Source: Bacteroidota bacterium
GTDB lineage: Bacteria > Bacteroidota > Rhodothermia > Rhodothermales > JANQRZ01
DNA: 64,000 bases
Direction of reading: 5' to 3'
Assembly (NCBI GenBank): GCA_038746285.1
Contig: JBCDKT010000001.1
Coordinates: 1-64,000 of the forward strand
A program made the position numbers and the translations under genes. Shown piece by piece: positions 16,308 to 24,149 of the stretch (positions within the stretch are counted from its first letter, which is position 1; every line of letters starts with the position of its first letter). The notes under the pieces were generated by a model. It made no database searches. It worked only from the letters and a program-made list of their open reading frames with translations, and was not told the origin of the DNA.

Positions 16308-19300
16308 ATGCCCCGTACCACGAAGACGCCCCCGCCCTCCGACACTGCGCACGGCCTCACCGTCGACCGCACGTTCTCCACCGAGGGCGACGGCCCCTTC
16401 GACAGCCTCGAGTGGGAGCACCGCGACGCGGCCATCAAGAGCCACACCGGCGAGGTCATCTTCGAGCAGAAGGACGTCGAGTTCCCGACCTCGTGGAGCC
16501 AGCTCGCGACGAACGTCGTCGCCTCGAAATATTTCTACGGCGACATCGCCGCCGGCAACGGGACCCCCGCCGACGGGCAGCGCGAGTACAGCCTCAAGCA
16601 ACTCGTCCACCGCGTCACGCGCACGATCGCCGACTGGGGCCGCGACCAGCACTACTTCGCCTCCGACGCCGACGCCGAGACGTTCTACGACGAACTGACC
16701 TGGCTCTGTGCCAACCAGTACGGTGCCTTCAACTCGCCGGTCTGGTTCAACGTCGGGCTCCACCACCAGTACGGCATCCGGGACTCGGGCGGCAAGACGA
16801 TCTACGGCTGGGACCCGGCGACGGACACCATCCAATCGGTCGACCCCTACGAGCGCCCGCAGGGAAGCGCGTGCTTCATCATCTCGGTCGACGACTCCAT
16901 CGACGACATCTGGAAGCTGATGGAGGAGAGCGCCCGGCTGTTCAAGTTCGGCTCGGGCGTCGGGGCAGACTGGAGCACGCTGCGCTCGACCCACGAGAAG
17001 CTCTCCGGCGGCGGCATCCCCTCGGGCCCGGTCTCGTTCATGAAGGTCCAGGACGCCACGGGCGGGACGATCAAGTCGGGCGGCAAGACGCGCCGCGCGG
17101 CGATCATGCAGACGCTCAAGTCGTGGCACCCGGACATCCGCGAGTTCGTCGCGGCTAAGATGGAGGAGGAGAAGAAGGCCCACGCCCTCATCGAGCAGGG
17201 CTACGACGGCAGCTTCAACGGCCCCGCCTACGGCTCGGTCGCCTTCCAGAACGTCAACCAGTCGGTGCGCGTGGACGACGCGTTCATGCAGTCCGCCGCC
17301 GACGGCACCCCCTACGCGCTCCGCGCCGTCACCGACGGCGCGACCGTCGAGACGGTCCAGGCCAAGACGATCCTCGACCAGATCGCCGAGGGCACCTGGG
17401 TCTGCGGCGACCCCGGCCTGCAGTACGAGGACACGATCCAGCGCTGGCACACCTGCCCCAACTCGGCCCCGATCAACTCATCCAACCCGTGCGTGACCGG
17501 CGACACGCTCGTCGCCACCGAGGCCGGCCTCCAGCGCATCGACGCGCTCGTGGGGACCACCCCGAAGGTCGTCGGCCTCGACGGGAGGCTCCACGACACA
17601 ACGCGGGTGATCGAGACGGGGATGAAGCCGGTCTACCGCCTCCGCACGCGCGCCGGCTACGAGCTGCGCCTCACGGCCGACCACCGCGTGTGGACCGAGA
17701 ACCGGGGCGACGTGCCCGCGGCCCAGCTCACCAAGGACGACATCGTCCGCCTCCAGCCGGCGCCCTTCGGCACCGAGACGCTGGGCGGCGACACGGCCGA
17801 GTACGTCGGCCTCGTCCTCGGCACGGACCGGCCGAGCGGCGAGGCCCCGGCCCCGTACGACGCGTGGGAAGAGGCGGTCGCCGACAAGGCCCTCACGACA
17901 GCGCGCAGCCTCGGCGACGGGGCCCCCCTCTCGCCGAGCCGCTTCGGGACGCTACCCGGCGGCGGCGTGACCGTCGCCCAGCGCACCAGCACCTCGAACG
18001 CCGCCGCCGTCTACCGGACGGCGGCGAGCTACGCCATCTTCGACGCCGACGCCTCGGCGCAGCGCCTCACCGACCGAGCGCTCCGCCTCGACCGCAGCGG
18101 CGCGGCGGCGCTCCTGCGCGGCCTCTTCACCGCCGCCGGCGTGGTGGTCAACTACGGCAACCGGAGCCAGTACGTCGGCCTCAACTCGACCTCGGAAGAA
18201 CTGCTCCAGCAAGTCCAGCTCCTCCTGCTCAACTTCGGCATCCGGTCGAAGATCGTCCGCAACCGCCGCCCGCTCGGCCAGATGACGGCGCTCATCCCCG
18301 ACGGCGAGGAGCTGCGCGAGCAGAAGATCGACCAGATGCACAGCCTCCGCATCTGCCGCTCCAGCCGGATGCAGTTCCAGCAGGAGATCGGGTTCATGGA
18401 AGAGAGCCGGAAGGCCGGCGAGCTGCGGACGCTCAACGCCCGCATCCGCACCTACCGCGACCGCCTCGTCGACCGCGTGGACAGCCTCGCCCTCCTCGGG
18501 ATCGAGCCCGTCTACGACCTCACGGAGCCTGCTACGAGCCACTTCGCCGCCAACGGCGTGGCCGTGCATAACTGCTCCGAGTACATGTTCCTCGACAACT
18601 CGGCCTGCAACCTCGCCTCGCTCAACCTCCGCAAGTTCCAGCAGGAGGACGGGACCTTCGACGTGGACCGGTTCTGCGCGGCGTCGCGGATCTACCTCAC
18701 GGCGCAGGAGATCATCGTCGACAACGCGGGCTACCCGTCGGCCAAGATCGCCAAGAACTCGCACGACTACCGGCCGCTCGGGCTCGGCTTCGCCAACCTC
18801 GGCGCGCTCCTGATGTCGATGGGCCTCCCCTACGACTCCGACGAGGGCCGCGCCGTCGCCGGCGCCATCATGGCGATGGAGCACTGCGAGGGCTACGCCC
18901 GCTCGGCCGAGATTGCGGCCAACGAGAAAATCGGCCCCTTCAACGGGTTCGAGGCCAACCGCGAGCCGTTCCTCGCGGTGATGCGGATGCACCGCGACGC
19001 TGTCGCCGAGATCGACGAGTCCTGCCCGGCCTACCTCCGCGAGGCCGCCCAGGCCTCGGCCGACCGGATGGTCGCGCTCGGCGAGGCCCACGGCTACCGC
19101 AACGCCCAGGCGACGGTCCTCGCCCCGACCGGCACGATCGGGTTCATGATGGACTGCGACACGACCGGCATCGAGCCCGACATCGCGCTCGTCAAGTACA
19201 AGCTCCTCGCAGGCAAGGGCGAGGGCATGATGAAGATCGTCAACAACACCGTCGGCGACGCCCTCGCCGCGCTGGGCTACTCCGCCCAGGACGCCGAGGC

Positions 19301-20420
19301 GATCCTCACCTACGTCGACGAGAACGACACGATCGAGGGCGCGCCCGAGCTCAAGGACGAGCACCTCGACGTCTTCGACTGCGCCTTCAAGCCCTTCAAC
19401 GGCGAGCGGTCGATCCACTACGAGGGACACATCAAGATGATGGCCGCCTGCCAGCCGTTCATCTCGGGCGCGATCTCGAAGACGGTCAACCTCCCCGAGA
19501 GCGCCACGCCCGAGGACATCGCGGGGGCCTACCAGCAGGCGTGGGAGCAGGGCGTCAAGGCCGTCGCCATCTACCGCGAGAACTCGAAGCGCAGCCAGCC
19601 ACTCTCGACCAAGGAAGGCGGCAACACGAAGAACAAGGAGGTCGAGGTCTCCGGCGACGTGTCGGGCGACGGAGCCCTCACCGAGGCCGTCCTCGGCGAG
19701 CCGGAGGTCGTCGAGCGGATCGTCTACCAGCCCATCCGCAAGCGCCTCCCCGACGAGCGCCCCTCGATCACCCACAAGTTCTCGATCGCGGGCCACGAGG
19801 GCTACCTCCACATCGGGCTCTACCCCGACTCGCAGCTGCCCGGCGAGATCTTCATCACGATGGCGAAGCAGGGCTCGACGGTCTCGGGGATGATGGACGC
19901 CTTCGCGACGGCGATCTCGCTCGCGCTCCAGTACGGCGTCCCGCTCGAGGACCTCTGCTCGAAGTTCAGCCACATGCGCTTCGAGCCGGCCGGGTTCACC
20001 AACAACCCCCAGGTCCCGATTGCGAAGTCGATCATGGACTACATCTTCCGCTACTGCTCGGTCAAGTTCCTCGGCGGGGCCGAGCCGGAGGCCGACCCGC
20101 CCGGCATCACGGACGACGTGGGGGAGGATGTCGTAAACCCTAGCGAGGCCGTTGCGGCCGAGGTTGACCGCAACGGCCCTGCCGCCGACCAGGTCCAGAT
20201 GAGCATCTTCGACGCCCCGACCGCTGAGGTCAACCCGCTCGTCGGCCAGACGATTGACGCGTTCATGCAGGCTGCCGACGCGCACGCCGTGGCCGAACCG
20301 AAAATCGCGTTCCGGAACCAGGAGGACGCCCCCGCCTGCCACGTCTGCGGCAGCATCACCATCCGCGCCGGAGCATGCTACAGCTGTCCCAACTGCGGCG
20401 CGTCCACAGGCTGCGGTTGA
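16308..20420 (+). CDS. nrdJ: Adenosylcobalamin-dependent ribonucleotide reductase (class II), intein-containing precursor
   Basis: A 1370-residue precursor; about 1009 residues remain after splicing. It reduces ribonucleotides to deoxyribonucleotides using a B12-derived radical. N-terminal motifs: CANQYGAFNSPVWFNVG and GSACFIISVDDSIDDIWKLM. Then GSGVGADWSTLRS and, at the active site, SNP followed after the intein by CSEYMFLDNSACNLASLNL. Later come APTGTIGFMMDCDTTGIEPD and KTVNLPESAT. A C-terminal zinc-ribbon-like region has paired CHVC and CPNC motifs. The NPCSE motif corresponds to N437/C439/E441 of E. coli NrdA, so Cys756 of the precursor is the thiyl-radical residue. Start at ATG 16308 because upstream sequence in frame is regulatory and AT-rich. 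Confidence 0.95.
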   Translation: MPRTTKTPPPSDTAHGLTVDRTFSTEGDGPFDSLEWEHRDAAIKSHTGEVIFEQKDVEFPTSWSQLATNVVASKYFYGDIAAGNGTPADGQREYSLKQLVHRVTRTIADWGRDQHYFASDADAETFYDELTWLCANQYGAFNSPVWFNVGLHHQYGIRDSGGKTIYGWDPATDTIQSVDPYERPQGSACFIISVDDSIDDIWKLMEESARLFKFGSGVGADWSTLRSTHEKLSGGGIPSGPVSFMKVQDATGGTIKSGGKTRRAAIMQTLKSWHPDIREFVAAKMEEEKKAHALIEQGYDGSFNGPAYGSVAFQNVNQSVRVDDAFMQSAADGTPYALRAVTDGATVETVQAKTILDQIAEGTWVCGDPGLQYEDTIQRWHTCPNSAPINSSNPCVTGDTLVATEAGLQRIDALVGTTPKVVGLDGRLHDTTRVIETGMKPVYRLRTRAGYELRLTADHRVWTENRGDVPAAQLTKDDIVRLQPAPFGTETLGGDTAEYVGLVLGTDRPSGEAPAPYDAWEEAVADKALTTARSLGDGAPLSPSRFGTLPGGGVTVAQRTSTSNAAAVYRTAASYAIFDADASAQRLTDRALRLDRSGAAALLRGLFTAAGVVVNYGNRSQYVGLNSTSEELLQQVQLLLLNFGIRSKIVRNRRPLGQMTALIPDGEELREQKIDQMHSLRICRSSRMQFQQEIGFMEESRKAGELRTLNARIRTYRDRLVDRVDSLALLGIEPVYDLTEPATSHFAANGVAVHNCSEYMFLDNSACNLASLNLRKFQQEDGTFDVDRFCAASRIYLTAQEIIVDNAGYPSAKIAKNSHDYRPLGLGFANLGALLMSMGLPYDSDEGRAVAGAIMAMEHCEGYARSAEIAANEKIGPFNGFEANREPFLAVMRMHRDAVAEIDESCPAYLREAAQASADRMVALGEAHGYRNAQATVLAPTGTIGFMMDCDTTGIEPDIALVKYKLLAGKGEGMMKIVNNTVGDALAALGYSAQDAEAILTYVDENDTIEGAPELKDEHLDVFDCAFKPFNGERSIHYEGHIKMMAACQPFISGAISKTVNLPESATPEDIAGAYQQAWEQGVKAVAIYRENSKRSQPLSTKEGGNTKNKEVEVSGDVSGDGALTEAVLGEPEVVERIVYQPIRKRLPDERPSITHKFSIAGHEGYLHIGLYPDSQLPGEIFITMAKQGSTVSGMMDAFATAISLALQYGVPLEDLCSKFSHMRFEPAGFTNNPQVPIAKSIMDYIFRYCSVKFLGGAEPEADPPGITDDVGEDVVNPSEAVAAEVDRNGPAADQVQMSIFDAPTAEVNPLVGQTIDAFMQAADAHAVAEPKIAFRNQEDAPACHVCGSITIRAGACYSCPNCGASTGCG
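17490..18572 (+). other. Intein inside NrdJ (precursor residues 395-755)
   Basis: A 361-residue intein. Its first residue is Cys in CVTGDTLVATEAG (block A). Block B is LRLTADHRVWTENRG, with the TxxH motif written as TADH. Block F/G is GIEPVYDLTEPATSHFAANGVAVHN, ending in His-Asn before the extein Cys of CSEYMF. These are the residues needed for standard class 1 splicing, so splicing is expected to work. Between blocks B and F the endonuclease region has YVGLVLGTDRPS and LLRGLFTAAGVV where active LAGLIDADG enzymes have GDG and DADG. The key Asp residues appear lost, so the homing endonuclease is probably dead. It sits immediately before the thiyl-radical cysteine. Confidence 0.92.
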
Positions 20421-20432
20421 TCTGACGTAGAG

Positions 20433-20465
20433 GGGGAGGCTGCATCCGAACTAAGCAGCCTCCCC
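20433..20465. terminator. Hairpin after nrdJ
   Basis: Perfect 11-bp arms GGGGAGGCTGC and GCAGCCTCCCC around an 11-base loop, starting 13 bases after the nrdJ stop. There is no clear T-run afterwards, so factor-assisted termination or mRNA 3'-end protection is more likely than classical intrinsic termination. Confidence 0.55.
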
Positions 20466-20627
20466 AATTCAGACATCGAGAGGTGCTCTCCTTTCACTCC
20501 ATCTAGAAATAGCTCAGCCCCGACAGTTGCCGCTGTCGAGGCTGAGAAGTAGCGTTCTGAAAAACGTCGTCTTTGGTGCAGGCCAGCAACCAGCAGACAG
20601 TCTCCAGTCCACTCACTTTGGTCCTTC

Positions 20628-21215
20628 ATGGTACGGAATCAGTTCGACAGAATCAAATCGGAAAATCGGTTTTCAAATAACTACGACACGCTCAATTCGC
20701 CAGGTTCGCGTGGTCATCGCCTTCGTCAATCGGTCTTAGTCGGGGACCTATTCAGAGGACTGCTCGGAGGTTATACATTCCTCGCAGACGAGGACATCTC
20801 CACCAATGAAATCAACGTCCTCCGTGACCGTGACTACGAAGTGCGAGCAGTGCTCGAGGAATTGCCGGGTGCAGATGATACTGACGTTCTTTCTTTAGCG
20901 TCCCAGGAAGGCCTGGTACTGCTCGGATGCGATAAGGGTTATGGGACTCTCATCTTTCGCGACGGTCATCCACCGCCATTAGGCGGAATACTATTCAGGG
21001 GCCAGCCGCGTAACATCGCGGACTTGACAATGGACGTACTATGTTCGGGAATAGCGCTAATGGGGAATTACATCGTAGTGAGGCCAGGGCAAATGGTTTC
21101 TAGGTCTCGTCCACTTCCCCCCCGTTCCAACGGTGAAACTAAGATGGTACTTCTCGAACCTCCACGTCCTCGCATAATCACCCTCGGAGAAAACAAACAG
21201 ACTGGTTCTTCCTGA
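20628..21215 (+). CDS. DUF5615-like PIN-related protein, possibly degenerate
   Basis: The central part matches the pattern of DUF5615 (Mut7-C/PIN-like) proteins. It has FLADEDISTNEINVLRDRDY, then VLEELPGADDTDVLSLASQE, LLGCDKGYGTLIFRDG and GNYIVVRPGQMVSRSRPLP. In this family the chain usually starts right at the LADEdI motif and ends just after the RxRPLP motif. Here ~57 unrelated residues precede it and ~35 follow, so the true start may be elsewhere, or the gene is a remnant. The usual partner antitoxin (DUF433) is not visible. Base composition is lower in GC than the neighbours, pointing to transfer. Confidence 0.5.
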   Translation: MVRNQFDRIKSENRFSNNYDTLNSPGSRGHRLRQSVLVGDLFRGLLGGYTFLADEDISTNEINVLRDRDYEVRAVLEELPGADDTDVLSLASQEGLVLLGCDKGYGTLIFRDGHPPPLGGILFRGQPRNIADLTMDVLCSGIALMGNYIVVRPGQMVSRSRPLPPRSNGETKMVLLEPPRPRIITLGENKQTGSS

Positions 21216-21251
21216 CCATGCCGATGTCCTGAAACGCTCCTCTCCGTAGAT

Positions 21252-21282
21252 CTCTCCACTCGCTGCGCTCGGTCGAGATGAC
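21252..21282. repeat. Partial GTCATCC-ended repeat (one end only)
   Basis: The bases TCTCCACTCGCTGCGCTCGG followed by TCGAGATGAC resemble the right end of the repeats at 21316-21512 and 22241-22436. No matching left end is present, so it is a truncated relic next to the full copy. Confidence 0.5.
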
Positions 21283-21315
21283 AAAGGGAAGGGGCCTGTG
21301 GTGAGTGCCCATCGA

Positions 21316-21512
21316 GTCATCCCGAGCGGAGTCTCGGAGAGGCGCAGTCGAGGAACCCGAAGGCTCGGCGAAGCCCATCTCTAGTGGCACAGCGTTCAAG
21401 GCGCTCGCATCCCTGTGCCCGGAGCGTTATTCCTCGTCCCGCTTCCGGTCATAGAAGCGACGGGCTGCTGACGGCTTCCCCGGAAAGATCCCTCGACTGC
21501 GCTCGGGATGAC
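21316..21512. repeat. GTCATCC-ended dispersed repeat, copy 2
   Basis: A 197-bp block beginning GTCATCCCGAGCGGAGTCTC and ending CTGCGCTCGGGATGAC; the ends form an inverted repeat of about 13-16 bp. The first ~110 bases are almost identical to copy 3 at 22241-22436, in direct orientation. The two copies bracket the VapBC-like pair at 21611-22224. No protein is encoded. Confidence 0.85.
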
Positions 21513-21610
21513 GTTGGGGAAACCGGTGTTCCTATCGCAATGACAGGCGGGGGTGAGGCAACCTAGCTCTGTGTGCGGAAGTACCACGGAGCAGACCAAC
21601 CGAGCGAGCC

Positions 21611-21835
21611 ATGCAGGCCCACCGCGCCGAAGCCACCGTAGCCGGGGACGGAAGCATCACCGTCCGCGACGTTCCCTTCTCCGAGGGCGAGGAGGTCGAG
21701 GTCATCGTGCTCCCGCGCGTGTCGGCCTCTCCGTCGGACCGCGATGCTTTGAAGGGCAGCGTGCGGCGCTACACCGATCCGTTCGATTCCGCCGTAGACC
21801 CGGATACGTGGGACGCAGGACGCAAAGCGTCGTGA
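21611..21835 (+). CDS. Antitoxin paired with PIN toxin
   Basis: A 74-residue protein starting MQAHRAEATVAGDGSITVRD and continuing VPFSEGEEVEVIVLPR. This beta-rich N-terminus is like the small DUF104/AbrB-like antitoxins found before VapC-type toxins; the charged C-terminus (RYTDPFDSAVDPDTWD) would bind the toxin. Its stop codon overlaps the GTG start of the PIN gene (GTGA). Both lie between two long direct repeats. Confidence 0.7.
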   Translation: MQAHRAEATVAGDGSITVRDVPFSEGEEVEVIVLPRVSASPSDRDALKGSVRRYTDPFDSAVDPDTWDAGRKAS

Positions 21836-22224
21836 TCGTTCTCGATACGCACGTCTGGATCTGGTGGGTGACAGGAAACGACCGGCTCACGGAGTCGCAA
21901 AAGGAAGCTCTGCGTGAGGGCGAGCAAGACGGCATCGGCGTCAGTGTCATCTCATGCTGGGAGGTGGCAAAGCTCGTAGAGATCCGTCGTCTGGACTTGG
22001 ACCGGCCCATCGCCGAGTGGCTCCGCCTCGCCCTCAGCTTATCTGGTGTCCGTCTGCTCGACCTGACACCCGAAATCGCTGTCGCCTCCACCACACTACC
22101 CGGCGATTTCCACCGCGACCCCGCCGACCAGATCATTGTCGCCACGGCTCGCTCGGCAGGTTGTCCGCTCGTCACGTCGGACCGGCAGATCATCGCATAC
22201 GAGCACGTAGAGACGATAGCCTGA
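21832..22224 (+). CDS. PIN-domain toxin (VapC-like ribonuclease)
   Basis: A 130-residue protein starting at GTG 21832 (MIVLDTHVWIWWVTG). PIN-domain acidic residues: Asp in LDTHVWIWW, Glu in SCWEVAKL, Asp in RDPADQIIVATA and Asp in LVTSDRQII. This is the LDTHxxLW subtype of VapC. It probably cleaves RNA when released from the antitoxin. The GTGA overlap gives translational coupling. It ends 16 bases before repeat copy 3. Confidence 0.85.
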   Translation: MIVLDTHVWIWWVTGNDRLTESQKEALREGEQDGIGVSVISCWEVAKLVEIRRLDLDRPIAEWLRLALSLSGVRLLDLTPEIAVASTTLPGDFHRDPADQIIVATARSAGCPLVTSDRQIIAYEHVETIA

Positions 22225-22240
22225 CGGCCGGCACGGATGT

Positions 22241-22436
22241 GTCATCCCGAGCGGAGTCTCGGAGAGACGCAGTCGAGGAACCCGAAGGCTCGGCGAAGCC
22301 CATCTCTAGTGGCACAGCGTTCAAGGCGCTCGCAGCCCTGTGCCCGGAGCGACGCTCATCGCCCCGCTTTCGGTCCTAGGAGTGCTGGGCTCCGACAGTT
22401 TCCCCGGAGAGATCCCTCGACTGCGCTCGGGATGAC
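22241..22436. repeat. GTCATCC-ended dispersed repeat, copy 3
   Basis: A 196-bp block with the same ends and almost the same first 110 bases as copy 2, in direct orientation 925 bp further on. The inner right half (about 22355-22400) has diverged. With copy 2 it forms a composite-like unit around the VapBC pair. Confidence 0.85.
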
Positions 22437-22487
22437 GTCGGAGAGAGAGTGCGCTTACCTTCTGAGCCTAACTGGAGAAGCACCGTC

Positions 22488-22805
22488 ATGGCAAAGACGT
22501 ACTGGGTCTACATCCTCACCAACCGCTCGGGGACGCTCTACATCGGCATGATGAACGACCTGGAGCAGCGGGTGGCGGAGCACCGGGCGCAGGCGGACTC
22601 GGGGGCGTTCACGGCGCGCTACGCGACGGACCGGCTGGTCTACGCCGAGTCGTACCCGACACCGACTGAAGCCATCCGGCGGGAGAAGCAGCTCAAGGCG
22701 TGGCGGCGGTCGAAAAAGGTCGCGCTCGTTAGCGCCGCAAACCCGTCGTGGCGGAACCTGAGCCAACCCCCTGAGCAAGTCGTCTCAAGTGAGGCTCGTG
22801 GTTAG
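22488..22805 (+). CDS. GIY-YIG nuclease family protein (UPF0213/YhbQ-like)
   Basis: A 105-residue protein with TYWVYILTNRSGTLYIGMMNDLEQRVAEHR, the GIY-YIG motif pair followed by the conserved Arg. Next are YAESYPTPTEAIRREKQLKAW, with the catalytic Glu, and a WRRSKK motif. Single-domain GIY-YIG proteins are found across bacteria and are thought to act on DNA or RNA; the role is unclear. Start at ATG 22488, directly before the domain. It lies just after the repeat-bounded toxin-antitoxin region. Confidence 0.85.
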   Translation: MAKTYWVYILTNRSGTLYIGMMNDLEQRVAEHRAQADSGAFTARYATDRLVYAESYPTPTEAIRREKQLKAWRRSKKVALVSAANPSWRNLSQPPEQVVSSEARG

Positions 22806-22881
22806 GGCCGAAGAACCAGCGGAGCTAGCCTGCCGGTCGAGGGAGCCGTCCACTGAGTCCCGACTCTGAGCGTGCCGCCCG

Positions 22882-23544
22882 TCACTGGGTCATCGCGTAG
22901 ATGAGGAGGTTGGTGCCCATCCGCAGCGCGGCCTGGCGCTTCTCCGGCGGGTTGTCGTGGACGCCCTCCGGCTCCCACCCGTCGCCGAGGTCGCTCTCGT
23001 AGGAGTAGAAGACGACGAGCCGCCCCTCGTGGAACAGCCCGAGGCCCTCGGCGGGCTGGCCGTCGTGCTCATGGATCTTGGGGAGGCCGTTCGAGAACTG
23101 GAAGTGCGCCTGGTAGACCGGGTGGTCGAACGGGACGCGGGCGAAGTCCTGCTCGGGGAAGACCTTCCTGATCTCCTGCCGGAGCGTAGCGTCGAGCCCG
23201 TAGTCGTCGTTGACGTGGAGGAAGCCGCCGCCGAGGAGGTAGCGCCGCAGCCGCTCCGCCTCGCGGTCGGTGAAGCGGACGGTGCCGTGCCCGTTGAGGT
23301 AGAGGTACGGGTACTGGAACAGCTTGTCGCTCGTGAGCTCGACGATCTCTTCGCGCGGGGCTACGTCGAGGAGGGTATGCTCGCGGACGAAGGCGAGGAG
23401 CGTCGGGAGCGATTCCTCGCCGCTGTACCAGTCGCCGCCGCCGCCGTACTTGACGCGGGCAATCGTGACCTCGTGCCCGTCGGTCTGGGCGAGCGTGTCA
23501 AGGGGTAAGGCGAGGAGGGTCAGCAGAAAGAGAAGGCGGAGCAT
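22882..23544 (-). CDS. DUF4159 domain-containing exported protein
   Basis: A 220-residue protein with a signal peptide (residues 1-19, ending LDTLAQ). It carries DUF4159 motifs: TIARVKYGGGGDWYSGEESL, LFQYPYLYLNGHGTVRFTD, RYLLGGGFLHVNDDYGLD and VFYSYESDLGDGWEPEGVHD. The family is common in Bacteroidota near MoxR/BatA-type clusters, but no such genes are near here. It is a glutamine-amidotransferase-like fold without known activity. Its 5' end faces the putative replication origin. Confidence 0.85.
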   Translation of the reverse strand: MLRLLFLLTLLALPLDTLAQTDGHEVTIARVKYGGGGDWYSGEESLPTLLAFVREHTLLDVAPREEIVELTSDKLFQYPYLYLNGHGTVRFTDREAERLRRYLLGGGFLHVNDDYGLDATLRQEIRKVFPEQDFARVPFDHPVYQAHFQFSNGLPKIHEHDGQPAEGLGLFHEGRLVVFYSYESDLGDGWEPEGVHDNPPEKRQAALRMGTNLLIYAMTQ

Positions 23545-23640
23545 GCGGAGTGGGTAGCGTTTCGGGCTTCAACGGGAAGGGTACCCGCGTGTTTTGCCTC
23601 ATGTGAACGTGGCAGTCTCTCGGCGTCGTACCGGCGGCAG

Positions 23641-24050
23641 AAGGTTTTCCACCCTGTGGAGAAGGGTGTGGAGAACGGTGGACGCGGCGGGGACAGATGC
23701 TGCGCTGCTCCGAACTGCCAAAAAGGCCCGCCCGTCAAGCCCTCATCGTCCACGCGATATCCAGCCTGCATCCACAGGCCCTCCGACGTTGACATCGTGT
23801 GGAGGAAGCGGGCCGCGCTGTGTGGACGAGCGTGGATACGTGGACAACATCGTCAGACCGAGCCAGGCGATACCACCGGCAGCATTCTTAGCCGTCTCGG
23901 TTGTGGACAGCTTCGCGGATAACAGCGGGAGTTTATGCACCGCTTCCCACAGTCTGTTCTTTTTTCCCTTCTCCACATGTCCACAGGCCCTACTACTACA
24001 TCAACATCACTTATTAAATACTTTATATAGATAGAGCGTGTGGAAGACAC
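23641..24050. other. Putative chromosomal replication origin (oriC)
   Basis: A non-coding interval crowded with DnaA-box-like 9-mers on both strands. One mismatch from TTATNCACA or its complement: TGTGGAGAA at 23655 and 23667, TTATGCACC at 23933, TTCTCCACA at 23969. Two mismatches: TTTTCCACC 23645, GCATCCACA 23768, TGTGGAGGA 23798, TGTGGACGA 23821, CGTGGACAA 23839, TGTGGACAG 23902, CGCGGATAA 23914, ATGTCCACA 23977 and one near 24039. An AT-rich stretch follows at 24011-24034. No frame here looks coding. recF, parS and the rpmH-rsmG cluster are within 30 kb, as is usual near an origin. dnaA itself is not in the window. Confidence 0.68.
23969..24034 (+). other. Basal unwinding element-like module of the putative oriC
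   Basis: In order: DnaA-box-like TTCTCCACA (23969-23977) overlapping ATGTCCACA (23977-23985), a GC patch GGCCC (23986-23990), then triplets TACTACTACATCAACATCAC (23991-24010), then TTATTAAATACTTTATATAG (24011-24030). This DnaA box - GC patch - TAC/ATC triplets - AT-rich order matches the bacterial basal unwinding system with DnaA-trios described for Bacillus and other phyla. It gives the likely side of initial strand opening. Confidence 0.6.
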
Positions 24051-24149
24051 CTCAGCCCCTTATATCGGCCTATACCAGTCCGGGCTTAAGCGACCCGTGC
24101 TGCGCGCGTGCCGTACCTTGCAGCCCTCACCTCCGCCTCCCACCTCGCC

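Noticed and set aside
17952-20342. 796-codon open frame on the - strand
   Set aside because: Antisense shadow of nrdJ and its intein; composition is Val/Leu/Arg-rich with no domain.
20378-20629. 83-codon frame on the - strand after nrdJ
   Set aside because: It overlaps the nrdJ end and spans a perfect 11-bp hairpin that makes more sense as a transcript end. I kept it out but cannot exclude a small gene.
23594-24034. Several overlapping frames of 60-146 codons in the putative origin
   Set aside because: Composition is unlike coding sequence of this genome, no family, and the region is full of DnaA-box-like sites.
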